DNA of 51,024 bases from Acaryochloris sp. CRU_2_0 (GCA_012034865.1 JAAUOM010000018.1:1-51024), one strand, 5' to 3'; shown: positions 10,017 through 19,183, numbered from the stretch's first letter. Numbers and translations: made by a program. Notes: a model not told the origin generated them from the sequence alone.

Positions 10017-10089
10017 GCTTTTTTAGAGGAGGGAAGGGGCATGGGGGGAGGGCAGAGGCGCAGGGGAGCGGAGGTGATCAGCAAAGCGC

Positions 10090-11138
10090 TTATTTTGGGG
10101 TTAGTAGGTGGGAAGCCCGCAGTTGGCCGCAAGCGGCATCTCGATCTAAGCCGCGCGATCGCCGAATACTAGCGGTGATATGTTGGGCTTCTAAGCAGGC
10201 TAAGAATTGCTGTAACTGCTTTGGAGCTGGACGTTGGTAATTAACTTCTGCGATTGGATTGTAGGGGATCAAATTAACATGGCTCTGGAAGCCACGCAGG
10301 TGATGGGCCAATTCCAGGGCATGTTCGGGTTGATCGTTGATCCCGGCGAGGACAATGTACTCGAAGGTAACCCTGCGTCCGGTGGTGGCAACGTAGGCCC
10401 GACAATCCTGAAGGAGTTGCTCTAGGGTATAGTGTTTGGCACTGGGGACTAGCTGGGTACGCAGGGCTTGGTTAGAGGCATGTAAACTGACGGCCAAGGT
10501 AATCTGGAGCTTTTGCTGGGCGAGTTTGTGAATTTGTCCAGGAATACCGACCGTGGAAACGGTCAGCGATCGCTGACCAATGCCAATATCTTGATTGAGG
10601 GAGCGCAGCGCCGCTAAGACAGCATCTAGATTCAGCAAGGGTTCCCCCATGCCCATAAAGACGACATTACCCACCCGCCGTTGAAAATCTTCCTGGACGG
10701 TGAGGACTTGATCGACAATCTCGTGGCAGGCGAGATTGCGCTGAAATTCACCTTTGCCCGTGGCACAAAACTCGCAGGCCATCGGACAACCCACCTGGGA
10801 AGACACACAAACGGTAAGCCGTTTTGCTGTGGGAATGCCGACGGTTTCAATCAGTTGTCCATCGGCGAGCTGCAGCAAAAACTTGAGCGTCCATCCTGGG
10901 CAAGGGAGCGCTGGTGAATAGTGGAGCGGCCAATGGAGATATCGGCAATTTCCTTGCGCCATCGCTGGGGTAAAACGGTGATCTCATTGAGGGAGCGTAC
11001 CCCTTTTTGGTAAATCCATTGGTGAACCTGTTGGCCGCGATAAGCAGGTTGTTGCTGCTGTTGAACCCAATCGGTGAGTTGCGATCGCGAGGCTCCCAGA
11101 AGCGGAGGGATAGTCTCTACAGAGAGTTGATCAAGCAT
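10090..11138 (-). pseudogene. rlmN: 23S rRNA/tRNA (adenine-C2) methyltransferase RlmN, split by a one-base frameshift
   Basis: The N-terminal part (from ATG 11138, [14 protein letters not shown], with [15 protein letters not shown]) and the radical-SAM part lie in different frames. The break is near 10889-10891: one frame reads SLAQDG then loses homology, the other resumes at [10 protein letters not shown]. Inserting one base restores a continuous ~349-residue RlmN, the normal length. The C-terminal part has the radical-SAM cluster motif C-x3-C-x2-C in [12 protein letters not shown], the MGMGEPLLN segment, SLHASN, and the late Cys in DAACGQL. RlmN methylates A2503 of 23S rRNA and A37 of some tRNAs. 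The lesion could be a sequence error (see tsaD and hisZ) or true loss; rlmN is not essential in E. coli. Confidence 0.85.
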
Positions 11139-11311
11139 AACCAAGGGTGCTAAAAAGCAGGGGATAGATGGGCCGGGGGTGCAGGAGGATGGTGAAGATG
11201 AGGGCGGTGAGATCTGGAATTAAAACATTATGCTTGAAGAGTACTCCTGTAAAAGCTTATACTGGAAAGCCTGACAAAATTCACGTAATACACACTTAAA
11301 GAGGAAGTGAT

Positions 11312-11920
11312 ATGTCGCGATATCGAGGCCCTCGCCTCAGAGTAGTGCGTCGTTTGGGAGAACTTCCCGGTTTATCTCGGAAGACTCCTCGGCGGGCCTA
11401 CCCCCCTGGCCAGCATGGTCAAGCTCGCAAAAAGCGATCTGAGTATGCCATCCAGCTCGAAGAAAAACAGAAGCTCCGCTATAATTATGGCCTCTCCGAA
11501 CGGCAACTGTTACGCTATGTGCGTAAAGCCCGTCGTGCTGGTGGTTCCACGGGGCAAACCCTCTTGCAACTCCTAGAAATGCGGTTGGATAATACGGTGT
11601 TTCGCTTGGGCATGGCCCCGACCATTCCCGCAGCTAGACAATTGGTGAATCATGGGCATGTGGCGGTCAACGGTCGCGTGGTGTCCATTGCCAGTTATCA
11701 ATGTCGCCCAGGGGATGTGATTCAAGCTCGCGATCGCGCGGCGTCTCGCCAGCTCGTTGAAACCCATATGCAATTCCCTGGCCTAGCCAATGTTCCAACC
11801 CATTTGGAATTTGATAAGACAGCCCTCACGGGCAAAGTCAATGGCGTGATTGAGCGTGAGTGGATTGCCCTAGAGATCAACGAACTGCTGGTAGTGGAAT
11901 ATTACTCACGGAAGGGTTAA
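11312..11920 (+). CDS. rpsD: 30S ribosomal protein S4
   Basis: A 202-residue ribosomal protein S4, the normal cyanobacterial/chloroplast length. It opens [21 protein letters not shown], followed by [20 protein letters not shown] and the RNA-binding S4 domain ([18 protein letters not shown], then [17 protein letters not shown]). S4 nucleates 30S assembly at the 5' domain of 16S rRNA. The ATG at 11312 follows an AGAGGAAG ribosome-binding site. The gene stands alone, away from other ribosomal protein genes, as is usual in cyanobacteria. A clear intrinsic terminator follows. Confidence 0.98.
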   Translation: MSRYRGPRLRVVRRLGELPGLSRKTPRRAYPPGQHGQARKKRSEYAIQLEEKQKLRYNYGLSERQLLRYVRKARRAGGSTGQTLLQLLEMRLDNTVFRLGMAPTIPAARQLVNHGHVAVNGRVVSIASYQCRPGDVIQARDRAASRQLVETHMQFPGLANVPTHLEFDKTALTGKVNGVIEREWIALEINELLVVEYYSRKG

Positions 11921-11960
11921 ATTCGCGGCAACCTTCCCTCAATTTTATCAATTCTCGTTT

Positions 11961-11993
11961 AACTCTCAGATCCGTCAGTCTGAGAGTTTTTTC
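11961..11993 (+). terminator. Intrinsic terminator of rpsD
   Basis: A 10-bp inverted repeat AACTCTCAGA / TCTGAGAGTT with an 8-nt loop, followed directly by a T-run (TTTT, then CT). It lies 41 bp after the rpsD stop. This is a textbook rho-independent terminator; the inverted form is less good for the minus-strand gene downstream. Confidence 0.85.
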
Positions 11994-12027
11994 TAACCTC
12001 ATAAGACTATCTTTGAAGATTACATAT

Positions 12028-12795
12028 TTATTCAGGCAATTGATCGGGATCAATGCCTTGTGCTCTCAAAAATGCTTGCAGTCGTTCTTTTTCCTGGCGT
12101 TCTTGATCTCTAGCGTAAATTGCCTGCTCTTTTTCCTGGCGTTCTTGTTCTGCTCGCTGTCGTTCCTGTTCTGTTTGTTGTCGTTCTACCTCTTCGGGCA
12201 AAGACATCAGCACTCCGTCCGCACTAAACCAGCGTAACTGCTGCTCATGAATCCCCAGATGTAACTCAAGCTGCTCACTCCATAGCCATCCGCTGTTTGT
12301 GGGAATTATGGCTTCATACTGGCCATCCACTAAGTGAAACCCAGCAAATTCTAGTGTCTCTGGATGAAACCAGTAATACTCTGGTACCCGCCAGACATCC
12401 TGATAGAGGTCTTTCTTTTTGCCTTTGTCTACCGTTGCCGTAGAACTGGAGAGGAGTTCAATCACCACATTGGGGTATTTACCTCCTTCCTCCCAGATGG
12501 CCCAACTGCGGCGGTTTTTCTTTTCGGTTCCCAGCACCACAAAGATATCAGGGCCACGGAAGTCGCGTTTTTTGAGCTGCTGTTCGTTGTAGTAGACGGT
12601 TAGGTTGCCGGAGATATAGAAGTCTGGACGGTCTTGCCACCAATACTTAAGCAAGCGAATCAACAGGTCAATCTGTTCACGGTGAAAATCAGTTTCCAAG
12701 GGGGGTTCGTCACTGTATAGATTGGTGGGCAACTTGATGTCATCCTTGAGTTCCTCAGGGATGGATTGGGGTGGGTTGGTATCAAGACGTACCAT
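12028..12795 (-). CDS. Uma2-family (DUF820) putative restriction endonuclease-like protein
   Basis: A 255-residue member of the Uma2 family, a PD-(D/E)XK-fold group greatly expanded in cyanobacteria. Features include LPTNLYSDEPPLETDFHREQ, the central RGPDIFVVLG then VVIELLSSST (the D...E-x-L core), and a C-terminal coiled coil rich in Gln/Glu/Arg repeats of the form QERQ-AEQERQ-KEQ. The 3' coding DNA is a slippage-prone tract of about 20-bp near-repeats. The biological role of the family is unknown. The gene lies tail-to-tail with rpsD. Confidence 0.85.
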   Translation of the reverse strand: MVRLDTNPPQSIPEELKDDIKLPTNLYSDEPPLETDFHREQIDLLIRLLKYWWQDRPDFYISGNLTVYYNEQQLKKRDFRGPDIFVVLGTEKKNRRSWAIWEEGGKYPNVVIELLSSSTATVDKGKKKDLYQDVWRVPEYYWFHPETLEFAGFHLVDGQYEAIIPTNSGWLWSEQLELHLGIHEQQLRWFSADGVLMSLPEEVERQQTEQERQRAEQERQEKEQAIYARDQERQEKERLQAFLRAQGIDPDQLPE

Positions 12796-12877
12796 AGCAG
12801 GATTCGCTGGCAGGACTGTTTTCAGTATAGCTGAGGAGAAATTGAGGGATGTTTGATCATTCTGGTTCTGCTGTGAT

Positions 12878-13570
12878 TCAGACCTTCTCTAGACGCTGGC
12901 GGAGAATCAGTTCTGCGATCGCCAAATCAGCAGGCGTCGTCACCTTTAAGTTAGTTTCTTCCCCTAAAACAATATGGACGGGTAAATTGAGCTTCTCAAA
13001 AAGGACCGCATCATCCGTGACTTGCCAGCCTTGTTGCCGTCCTTGTTCATGACAGGCTTTGAGGGGGGCAACTTGAAATCCCTGAGGTGTTTGCGCTGCC
13101 CACAATTGCGCGCGATCGGGGGTATCTTGAATTTGATCCTGGGCATCCACTACTTTGATCGTATCCTTGACGGGCACCGCTGCCACAAATCCTTGGTAAT
13201 GCTGGAGGGCTTCAGCACAACGATCCAGCAATTCAGGTGTGGCTAAACATCTGGCCCCATCATGAATTAACACCTGATCGGCCTCTGGCGGTAAGGCAAT
13301 TAAGCCATTATAGACAGAGGCTTGGCGGGTATCCCCTCCCACAATAAAGACCACAGGTTTATTGAGATGCAAGTTGTAGATCAGATCTTTCCAGGTGGGT
13401 TCATCTTCGAGTTGGCCAATCAGACCGATCCAGGTAATGGATGGAGCCGCCGCCGCTGCCAGTAGCGTCCAAGCCAATAGGGGTTTACCCAGCAACATCA
13501 GCCGCAACTTGTTGCGATCGCTGCCCATGCGACGACCCACTCCTGCCGCCGGAATTAGTAAATGTGTCAT
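12878..13570 (-). CDS. ispD: 2-C-methyl-D-erythritol 4-phosphate cytidylyltransferase
   Basis: A 230-residue IspD, the third enzyme of the MEP isoprenoid pathway, which joins CTP and MEP to form CDP-ME. The nucleotide-binding start LIPAAGVGRRMGSDRNKL contains the conserved Gly-rich loop with Arg and Lys. DQVLIHDGARCL, VPVKDTIKVV and AQTPQGFQ are further family signatures. Length and order are normal. The MEP pathway supplies carotenoids, the phytol chain of chlorophyll and quinones. It is transcribed opposite to the following glycosyltransferase, with a 161-bp shared upstream region. Confidence 0.96.
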   Translation of the reverse strand: MTHLLIPAAGVGRRMGSDRNKLRLMLLGKPLLAWTLLAAAAAPSITWIGLIGQLEDEPTWKDLIYNLHLNKPVVFIVGGDTRQASVYNGLIALPPEADQVLIHDGARCLATPELLDRCAEALQHYQGFVAAVPVKDTIKVVDAQDQIQDTPDRAQLWAAQTPQGFQVAPLKACHEQGRQQGWQVTDDAVLFEKLNLPVHIVLGEETNLKVTTPADLAIAELILRQRLEKV

Positions 13571-13731
13571 GCCGTTCTGCTTGGTATCTTCCCTATCCTA
13601 TCGGACTGCCTGTCGCCATAGAATAGCTCCAATGAGTTGTAGAGATGTTTTATTACTCTGTTTAGGGCAATCCTTACCCTACAATAGTTGGCAATAAACC
13701 TACACTGCATCCGTTACGGCTGTTCTCAATA

Positions 13732-14766
13732 ATGACCCGCGTATTAGCTTTACTTCCTGGTGATGTTGGTCGGCAACTGTTATTTTTCCCGACCCTAGAA
13801 ACCCTTGATCGCCATTATCCGCAGGCAGAAATTGACCTTGTGGTTGAACCACGAGCTAAGCAGGCTTACCGAATTTGCCCTAGAATTCACAATGTCATGA
13901 CCTTTAACTTTGATAATCGCAATGGAGCAGCTGATTGGGGCAATTTAATTGGCCAAATTCGGGATCGCCGCTACGACGCTGGCATGACTATCAGTCGAGA
14001 GTGGACAGCAGGGTTGCTCTGTTGGTTAGTTGGTATTCCTCAGCGGGTCGGCTATGAAAATTTGACTCTCCCGCCTTGGGTTCGCTTTGCTCGTCAAAAG
14101 TTCCCCAGAGTTGGAGGAGCCATTGCTGATTTGGCAGGGGTTTGCCTGACGGCTGCTGTTTCACCTAATGCTCGACCCTACGATGCCCAACGCTATCATG
14201 ACCTGTTGCTGGGGATAGGAATCGATACGCCTTGCCCAGATATCGCTATCCATATTCCGCCAGAAGATCGCCAATGGGCTGAGACCGAACAGGAGCGCTT
14301 GGGCATTGCTAACAAGCCCTATATTATTCTGCATGGTGGGACAGGGGCTGAAAACTCTGACGATGAGCCAGCCCAGCTTTACCCCATTAGAAGCTGGGAA
14401 TCGGTGATTGAAGGCTACTTAGAACGTCAACCTGATGCACCGTTGGTGATTGTGCAGACTGCGGATAACAAAAAATGGGTGGCCGATTTGGTTGCTGTTT
14501 GCCCACAACTGCAAATTGTTAGCCCTGAGCATGTTGGCCAACTGGCGGCGTTTATTGATCGTGGACATTTGATGATCTGTGCTGATCGCGCCCCCTTGCA
14601 CTTAGGGGTTGCCGTGAAAACCCGGCTTGTTGCCTTATTTGGAGCCTTAGAACCCAGCAGGCACCTGCCCACCCACCCCCATTTTGCCGGACTCAAATCC
14701 TTGACCAATCGGGTTGCTGATATTCCTCCGATTCAAGTCTTAGAAAAAGTCTGGGAAGTGAGCTAG
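13732..14766 (+). CDS. Glycosyltransferase family 9 protein (heptosyltransferase-like)
   Basis: A 344-residue GT-B fold protein related to ADP-heptose:LPS heptosyltransferases. The N-terminal domain begins RVLALLPGDVGRQLLFFPTL, the C-terminal domain contains YIILHGGTGAEN (nucleotide-sugar site) and then LMICADRAPLHLGVAV, the counterpart of the usual D-(S/T)GP-x-H-L motif. Here the consensus SGP is replaced by RAP, also seen in cyanobacterial members. The donor sugar cannot be predicted; a cell-envelope polysaccharide role is likely. The gene starts at ATG 13732 and stands alone, ending 70 bp before the tRNA gene. Confidence 0.8.
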   Translation: MTRVLALLPGDVGRQLLFFPTLETLDRHYPQAEIDLVVEPRAKQAYRICPRIHNVMTFNFDNRNGAADWGNLIGQIRDRRYDAGMTISREWTAGLLCWLVGIPQRVGYENLTLPPWVRFARQKFPRVGGAIADLAGVCLTAAVSPNARPYDAQRYHDLLLGIGIDTPCPDIAIHIPPEDRQWAETEQERLGIANKPYIILHGGTGAENSDDEPAQLYPIRSWESVIEGYLERQPDAPLVIVQTADNKKWVADLVAVCPQLQIVSPEHVGQLAAFIDRGHLMICADRAPLHLGVAVKTRLVALFGALEPSRHLPTHPHFAGLKSLTNRVADIPPIQVLEKVWEVS

Positions 14767-14835
14767 CCCTGATCGCAGGAGATCTATCGCTCTAGATGGG
14801 AGATGTTGAGACCTATTCTAAGGCAAAGGACAAAC

Positions 14836-14922
14836 GGAGAGGGAGGGATTCGAACCCTCGTTAGAGTTAAGCCCTAAACAGCATTTCCAGTGCTGCGCCT
14901 TCAACCACTCGGCCACCTCTCC
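14836..14922 (-). tRNA. trnS-GGA: tRNA-Ser (anticodon GGA)
   Basis: On the minus strand the 87-nt sequence starts GGAGAGGTGGCCGAGTGG and ends in the matching acceptor strand CCTCTCC. It has a long variable arm as in all type II serine tRNAs and a T-arm with GGTTCGAATCC. The anticodon loop is CTGGAAA between AGCA/TGCT stems, with anticodon GGA at plus-strand 14886-14888. The 3' CCA is not encoded. The tRNA reads UCC and UCU codons. Confidence 0.97.
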
Positions 14923-14988
14923 AGGAGAATTGGGTTTATTCAGTACAAGTAAGCTATGGTAACAGAATCTGAACCCTGATGAAACGGT

Positions 14989-15354
14989 ATGCAAACTTTT
15001 ACGATTCATATTTGCGATCGCCAACATGGCCAGGAATATGATGTCCAAATTCCAGCAGGGCACTACATTTTAGAAAGTCTTGAGCAACAAGGAGCCCATT
15101 TACCCTTCTCTTGCCGGAATGGGGCTTGTACAACCTGTGCAGTGCGGGTTTTGTCCGGTGACTTGCGTCAGCCGGAAGCTCTGGGACTCTCCCTAGAATT
15201 ACAAAAACAAGGCTATGCCCTCCTCTGTGTCAGCTATCCCCATAGTGATTTAGTCGTGGAAACCCAAGATGAAGACGAAGTCTATGAATTGCAGTTTGGT
15301 CGCTATTTTGGTAAGGGTAAAGTCCGTACAGGCTTACCCTTAGATGAAGAATAA
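14989..15354 (+). CDS. Plant-type [2Fe-2S] ferredoxin with C-terminal extension
   Basis: A 121-residue electron carrier. The four cluster ligands are C42, C47 and C50 (CRNGACTTC, the C-x4-C-x2-C motif) and C80 (YALLCVSYP). The protein extends ~25 residues past a normal PetF, with an acidic ETQDEDEVYE segment followed by LQFGRYFGKGK. This is the layout of the divergent FdC2-like ferredoxins of cyanobacteria and plastids rather than the main photosynthetic ferredoxin. It starts just upstream of the phosphatase gene, with only 3 bp between stop and start, so the two are likely cotranscribed. The divergent neighbour is the serine tRNA. Confidence 0.9.
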   Translation: MQTFTIHICDRQHGQEYDVQIPAGHYILESLEQQGAHLPFSCRNGACTTCAVRVLSGDLRQPEALGLSLELQKQGYALLCVSYPHSDLVVETQDEDEVYELQFGRYFGKGKVRTGLPLDEE

Positions 15355-15357
15355 TCT

Positions 15358-16200
15358 ATGACCACAGAAGCGGATTTACAGGCATTTTTAGAGATTGCCA
15401 CAGAAGCAGCCTTAGCGGGTGGCGCGATTCTCCAGCAGTTTTGGGGCAAATTAGACACAATTCAAGAAAAACGCCCAGGAGATTTAGTGACAGCCGCAGA
15501 CCAAGCTGCGGAAGCTGCCATTTTAGCGGTTATTCGTCGCCATTTCCCCCAGCACCAAATTTTGGCCGAGGAATCGGGGCATCTGGGCAATCCAGACAGC
15601 CCCTACTTGTGGGCGATCGATCCCCTGGATGGCACCACCAACTATGCCCATCAATATCCTTTTTCGGCGACATCCATTGCCTTACTCATCCACGAGCAAC
15701 CCCAGGTAGGTGTGGTTTTTGACCCCTTTCATCAAGAGTTATTTCGCGCAGCCACAGGATTGGGTGCCACCCGTAACCGTCAACCCATGCATGTTTCCCA
15801 GACAAAATCCCTTAGCGATAGTTTACTGGTCACGGGCTTTGCCTATGATCGGCGCGAAACCCCAGATAATAACTATGCTGAGTTTTGTCACTTCACCCAT
15901 CTTACCCAGGGGGTGCGGCGGGGCGGATCAGCGTCTATTGATCTGGCCTATGTAGCCTGTGGTTGTTTAGATGGCTATTGGGAGCGGGGTCTGTCGCCTT
16001 GGGATATTGCTGCAGGGATTGTGCTGGTGCAAGAGGCTGGGGGACGAGTAACTGCCTATGATCAAAGTCCACAACAGCTGCGATCTGGCCGATTGTTGGC
16101 CACCAATGGCCGGATTCATACAGCCCTGAGCCAAGAACTGATCCAGATTAAGCCCCTAGTGTGGGATCCACCTGTTTTCAATGCACAGGATCAAACTTAA
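15358..16200 (+). CDS. Inositol-monophosphatase-family phosphatase
   Basis: A 280-residue Mg2+/Li+-sensitive phosphatase. The metal sites are visible: AEESGHLG (first Glu pair), IDPLDGTTNYAH (the D-P-L-D-G-T-T-N motif), and WDIAAGIVLVQEAGG near the C-terminus. Substrates in the family include inositol monophosphate, histidinol phosphate and 3'-phosphoadenosine 5'-phosphate. A histidinol-phosphatase role is worth considering because hisZ and hisG lie 1-2 kb downstream, but the motif set alone cannot decide. The ATG follows the ferredoxin stop by 3 bp. Confidence 0.9.
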   Translation: MTTEADLQAFLEIATEAALAGGAILQQFWGKLDTIQEKRPGDLVTAADQAAEAAILAVIRRHFPQHQILAEESGHLGNPDSPYLWAIDPLDGTTNYAHQYPFSATSIALLIHEQPQVGVVFDPFHQELFRAATGLGATRNRQPMHVSQTKSLSDSLLVTGFAYDRRETPDNNYAEFCHFTHLTQGVRRGGSASIDLAYVACGCLDGYWERGLSPWDIAAGIVLVQEAGGRVTAYDQSPQQLRSGRLLATNGRIHTALSQELIQIKPLVWDPPVFNAQDQT

Positions 16201-16296
16201 GATCAATAAGTTCTTCCAGCAGATCAGGTGCTGGATTGCGCTGAACCGATTAGACTAGCACTAGAGGATATGTGAACTCATTTGGAAACCCATTAC

Positions 16297-17280
16297 ATGT
16301 CATTTGAGATGAAGCAGGGAATTGCTATTTTTGATTGTCCAGATCACTATGCCTGTCTGGGGTTGGCAATAGGCGCATCGAAAGATGAGATTCGCAAACG
16401 GTATTTTAAAATTGCACGCAGCTTGCATCCAGATAGTTGCCCCGCAGATATGGATAAAGCTCAAGCTAGCCAGTTGTTGTCAAAACTGGTGAATCCTGCT
16501 TACGAAGTGCTTTCCCAAGAAAAAGAATTGGAAGAATATAAGGTTCTATTGCGGCTCGTTGGCCAACGAGCGACCCGAGAAGTCGATCTCGCCTCTCTGC
16601 AAGGAACAGAGGTGCAAACGTTTCTGGCTGCTAGTGATTTTGAGGCTGTCTATCAGGAACAGATCAAGCAATTGGCTCAGAACCAATTTGGTACCTTAAC
16701 AGGGGTATTGGCCGTTGTCTCTCAACTGAGTGAGCTTAATTTAGCCTATTTGATCCGGCGAGAGGACAGCAAGCAGACGAGTCAACCCTCAATGCCAGTA
16801 ACGCAAGCGAGTTCTTCTGCTCCTCCCGTTTCTCAGGCTACTTCTGCCGCCGCACCTATATCTCAGGAACAGCCACCAAGCCAAGCCGCCCCGACCTCGC
16901 AATTTGTGAATGATTACTGCCGACGAGCCGAGGAATTAATCGGTAAAAATCGCTTGAATGAAGCAATTGTGGAATTGCGGGATGCCCTGAAGCTTGAGCC
17001 TAGAAGTAGTCGCTGCCATAGTTTGTTGGGATCGATTTATCTGAAGAAAAATACCTTCAAGATGGCAAAATTACATTTTACGCAAGCTCTCAACAGCAAT
17101 CCTCAAGATCCTGAAGCCTTAAAGGGTATGGCTCAACTGAAAAAATTAGAGCAGCAGCAGTCTAAACTCGGTGTAGCCAAAAAAACCATCCCCCCCAAAC
17201 CAGAGCGTAAGGGTTTATTTGGATTGTTTGGGGCAAAAGTAGCTTTTTCTGATGATGTATCAACCACCTGCTGGCGCTAG
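16297..17280 (+). CDS. J-domain (DnaJ-like) protein with C-terminal TPR repeats
   Basis: A 327-residue soluble protein. The J-domain spans residues ~14-75 and keeps the HPD tripeptide at 44-46 (SLHPDS), which stimulates the ATPase of Hsp70/DnaK. A Ser/Ala/Gln/Pro-rich linker follows (~165-205), then two or three TPR units (YCRRAEELIGKNRLNEAIVEL, then SLLGSIYLKKNTFKMAKLHF). It probably brings clients or complexes to a DnaK. ATG 16297 is preferred over TTG 16282. The 3' end overlaps the first 29 bp of hisZ, which suggests cotranscription. Confidence 0.82.
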   Translation: MSFEMKQGIAIFDCPDHYACLGLAIGASKDEIRKRYFKIARSLHPDSCPADMDKAQASQLLSKLVNPAYEVLSQEKELEEYKVLLRLVGQRATREVDLASLQGTEVQTFLAASDFEAVYQEQIKQLAQNQFGTLTGVLAVVSQLSELNLAYLIRREDSKQTSQPSMPVTQASSSAPPVSQATSAAAPISQEQPPSQAAPTSQFVNDYCRRAEELIGKNRLNEAIVELRDALKLEPRSSRCHSLLGSIYLKKNTFKMAKLHFTQALNSNPQDPEALKGMAQLKKLEQQQSKLGVAKKTIPPKPERKGLFGLFGAKVAFSDDVSTTCWR

Positions 17281-18486
17281 AGATCTCTTGCCGTTGGATG
17301 TTGCTCAGAAATGCTGGATTGAGCAGCGTTTACAGCAAGTGTTTCAATCCTGGAGTTATCACCGGATCATTACACCCACTTTGGAACGGTTAGAAACATT
17401 GATTGCCGGGGGTGCTGTTGAACCGCAAACGGTCATTCAGGTTTGGGATGCCGAAGAAGGAGTGTTAGGGCTGAGACCCGAACTGACGGCCTCCATTGCC
17501 CGGGCGGCGGTGACGCGGATGTCGGGAACCAGCCATCCACAGCGCCTTTACTACAATGCCAATATTTTCCGTCAACAGCAGGCTCATGTCAGCGGTCAAC
17601 ATGAGTTTTATCAGGCTGGGGTAGAACTCTTAGGCAGTGCTGGTTTGCTGGCGGATGCTGAAGTTTTATTGTTGTTGGCGGACTGCTTGGCTGCCGTGGG
17701 TGTCCAAGGCTGGCATGTGATTTTAGGGGAAGCGGATTTGACGCGATCGCTATTATCCCCTTTCCCCAACGCTATCCGTGGGGCGGTACGACGAGGGATT
17801 GCCCAACTGGATCGAGTGGGTTTGGCTCACCTGCCGTTAAGCTCAGATCTCAAAGAACATGCCTTGTTTCTCTTGGATTTACGCGGCCACCCCACCCAAG
17901 TCTTGCAAAAAGTGGGGCAATCCTGCCTAGACCCCCACAGCAAGAGGCGGTGAATAATCTCAAAGCCTTAGTGGAGGTACTCACCCCCCATCCGTCGCTC
18001 ACCTTAGACCTGAGCTTGATCCAAACCTTTGACTACTACACAGGCGTTGTCTTTGAAGTAATCAGCGATGCAGAATCTGGGCAGCGGGTCTTAGGTCAAG
18101 GAGGGCGCTATGACCAACTGTTGGGGTTATATCATCCCCAAGGCGAGATAATTCCAGGAATTGGTTTTTCCCTCAATGTTGAACAATTACACCAGGTCTT
18201 GCTGGCAGCCGGACAACTGCCCCAGCAGCCCCCTACGTCTCACTGGTTAGTGGTGGCGGAAACTGAGAGTACGATAGTCTACGACCGACCGGAGGTCATC
18301 GCAGCCGCCTTCGCCCATGCCCAGAAACTCCGCCAAGAGAATCCCCACTCTCCCCTCACCAGAGTGGAAGTGGATCTATCGCAAAAGCCACCTGAGCAAA
18401 TCCGAACAATAGCTCGCCAACGGCGAATTCCTCAAATTGCTTGGGTCAAGGCTCAAGGTTCTGTCACAATTGAAGCGCTAGAGTAA
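17252..18486 (+). pseudogene. hisZ: ATP phosphoribosyltransferase regulatory subunit HisZ, interrupted by a one-base frameshift
   Basis: The first frame (17252-17953) starts MMYQPPAGARDLLPLD and carries the class II synthetase-like core (motif 2 region LRPELTASIARAAV, then RLYYNANIFRQQQ). It loses homology after the C-run at 17932-17936. The next frame resumes at once as QQEAVNNLKALVEVL and continues through FDYYTGVVFEV to the end. One extra C in that run restores a normal ~411-residue protein. HisZ is the paralogue of HisRS that must pair with short-form HisG to catalyse the first step of histidine synthesis. The adjacent HisG is the short form, so loss of HisZ should cause auxotrophy; a sequence error is the more likely cause. 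The second part also contains a dispersed 38-bp repeat (18266-18303). Confidence 0.88.
18266..18303 (+). repeat. 38-bp dispersed repeat, copy 1 (inside hisZ)
   Basis: This copy matches 36190-36227 at 35 of 38 positions; the shared core is GTCTACGACCGACCGGAGGT. It lies in frame within the hisZ C-terminal region and encodes about STIVYDRPEVIA. The same DNA occurs in a non-coding leader elsewhere, so this peptide segment may be an inserted repeat rather than an ancestral part of HisZ. Confidence 0.75.
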
Positions 18487-18535
18487 TTGACCCCGTTATA
18501 GTCACTCTAGCCATCCTCCAACCGAGACAATTGTT

Positions 18536-19183
18536 ATGCTCACGGCTGCCTTACCCAAAGGTGCATTACTCAAAGACAGTATTCGTCTATTGAAATCCGT
18601 TGGTTTAGATTTCAGTGCCTTCCTAGACCCTGGCAATCGTCAACTGCAAATTTTGGATCCCACTGGAACAGCCCAGGGTTTACTGGTGCGGACTCAAGAC
18701 GTCCCCGTTTACGTCGAATATGGCCAAGCCCAATTTGGTATTGTCGGCTTTGATGTCTTGCAAGAAAAGAAGCCAAGGATAGCTCAGGTTGCCGATTTAG
18801 GCTTTGGCCACTGTCGAATGTCCGTTGCTGTCCCTAGTCAAAGCCCTTATCGCTCAGCTATGGAGCTGCCCCCCAATTGTCGGGTTGCCTCCAAGTTTGT
18901 CCGTTGTGCCCATGACTATTTTTGTCAGCTCGATTTGCCCGTTGAAATTATTCCCCTCTACGGTTCCGTCGAGTTAGGGCCGATTACAGGGATGTCTGAA
19001 GCCATTGTGGATTTAGTCTCTACGGGCCGCACCCTGCAAGAGAATGGATTGATCGAGCTGGACTGTTTGTACAAAAGTACGGCTCGCCTTATTGCCCACC
19101 CTCTCAGTTATCGACTCAACCCGTACAATTTGCAACATTGGCTAGGTGAAATCTGTACGGCGAGACAACTAACTGCTGGCTAG
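18536..19183 (+). CDS. hisG: ATP phosphoribosyltransferase catalytic subunit, short form
   Basis: A 215-residue HisG_S, the catalytic subunit that condenses ATP and PRPP in the first committed step of histidine synthesis. It opens [22 protein letters not shown], has [30 protein letters not shown], and the PRPP-binding segment [15 protein letters not shown]. It lacks the C-terminal ACT-like regulatory domain of long HisG, so it depends on HisZ for activity and feedback control. It starts 50 bp after hisZ, consistent with an operon. See the hisZ frameshift. Confidence 0.95.
   Translation: MLTAALPKGALLKDSIRLLKSVGLDFSAFLDPGNRQLQILDPTGTAQGLLVRTQDVPVYVEYGQAQFGIVGFDVLQEKKPRIAQVADLGFGHCRMSVAVPSQSPYRSAMELPPNCRVASKFVRCAHDYFCQLDLPVEIIPLYGSVELGPITGMSEAIVDLVSTGRTLQENGLIELDCLYKSTARLIAHPLSYRLNPYNLQHWLGEICTARQLTAG

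Noticed and set aside
15358..16200. Assigning the phosphatase as histidinol phosphatase (hisN) because hisZ-hisG are nearby
   Set aside because: The motifs are shared by all inositol-monophosphatase family members, and proximity alone does not settle substrate. Left as family-level call.
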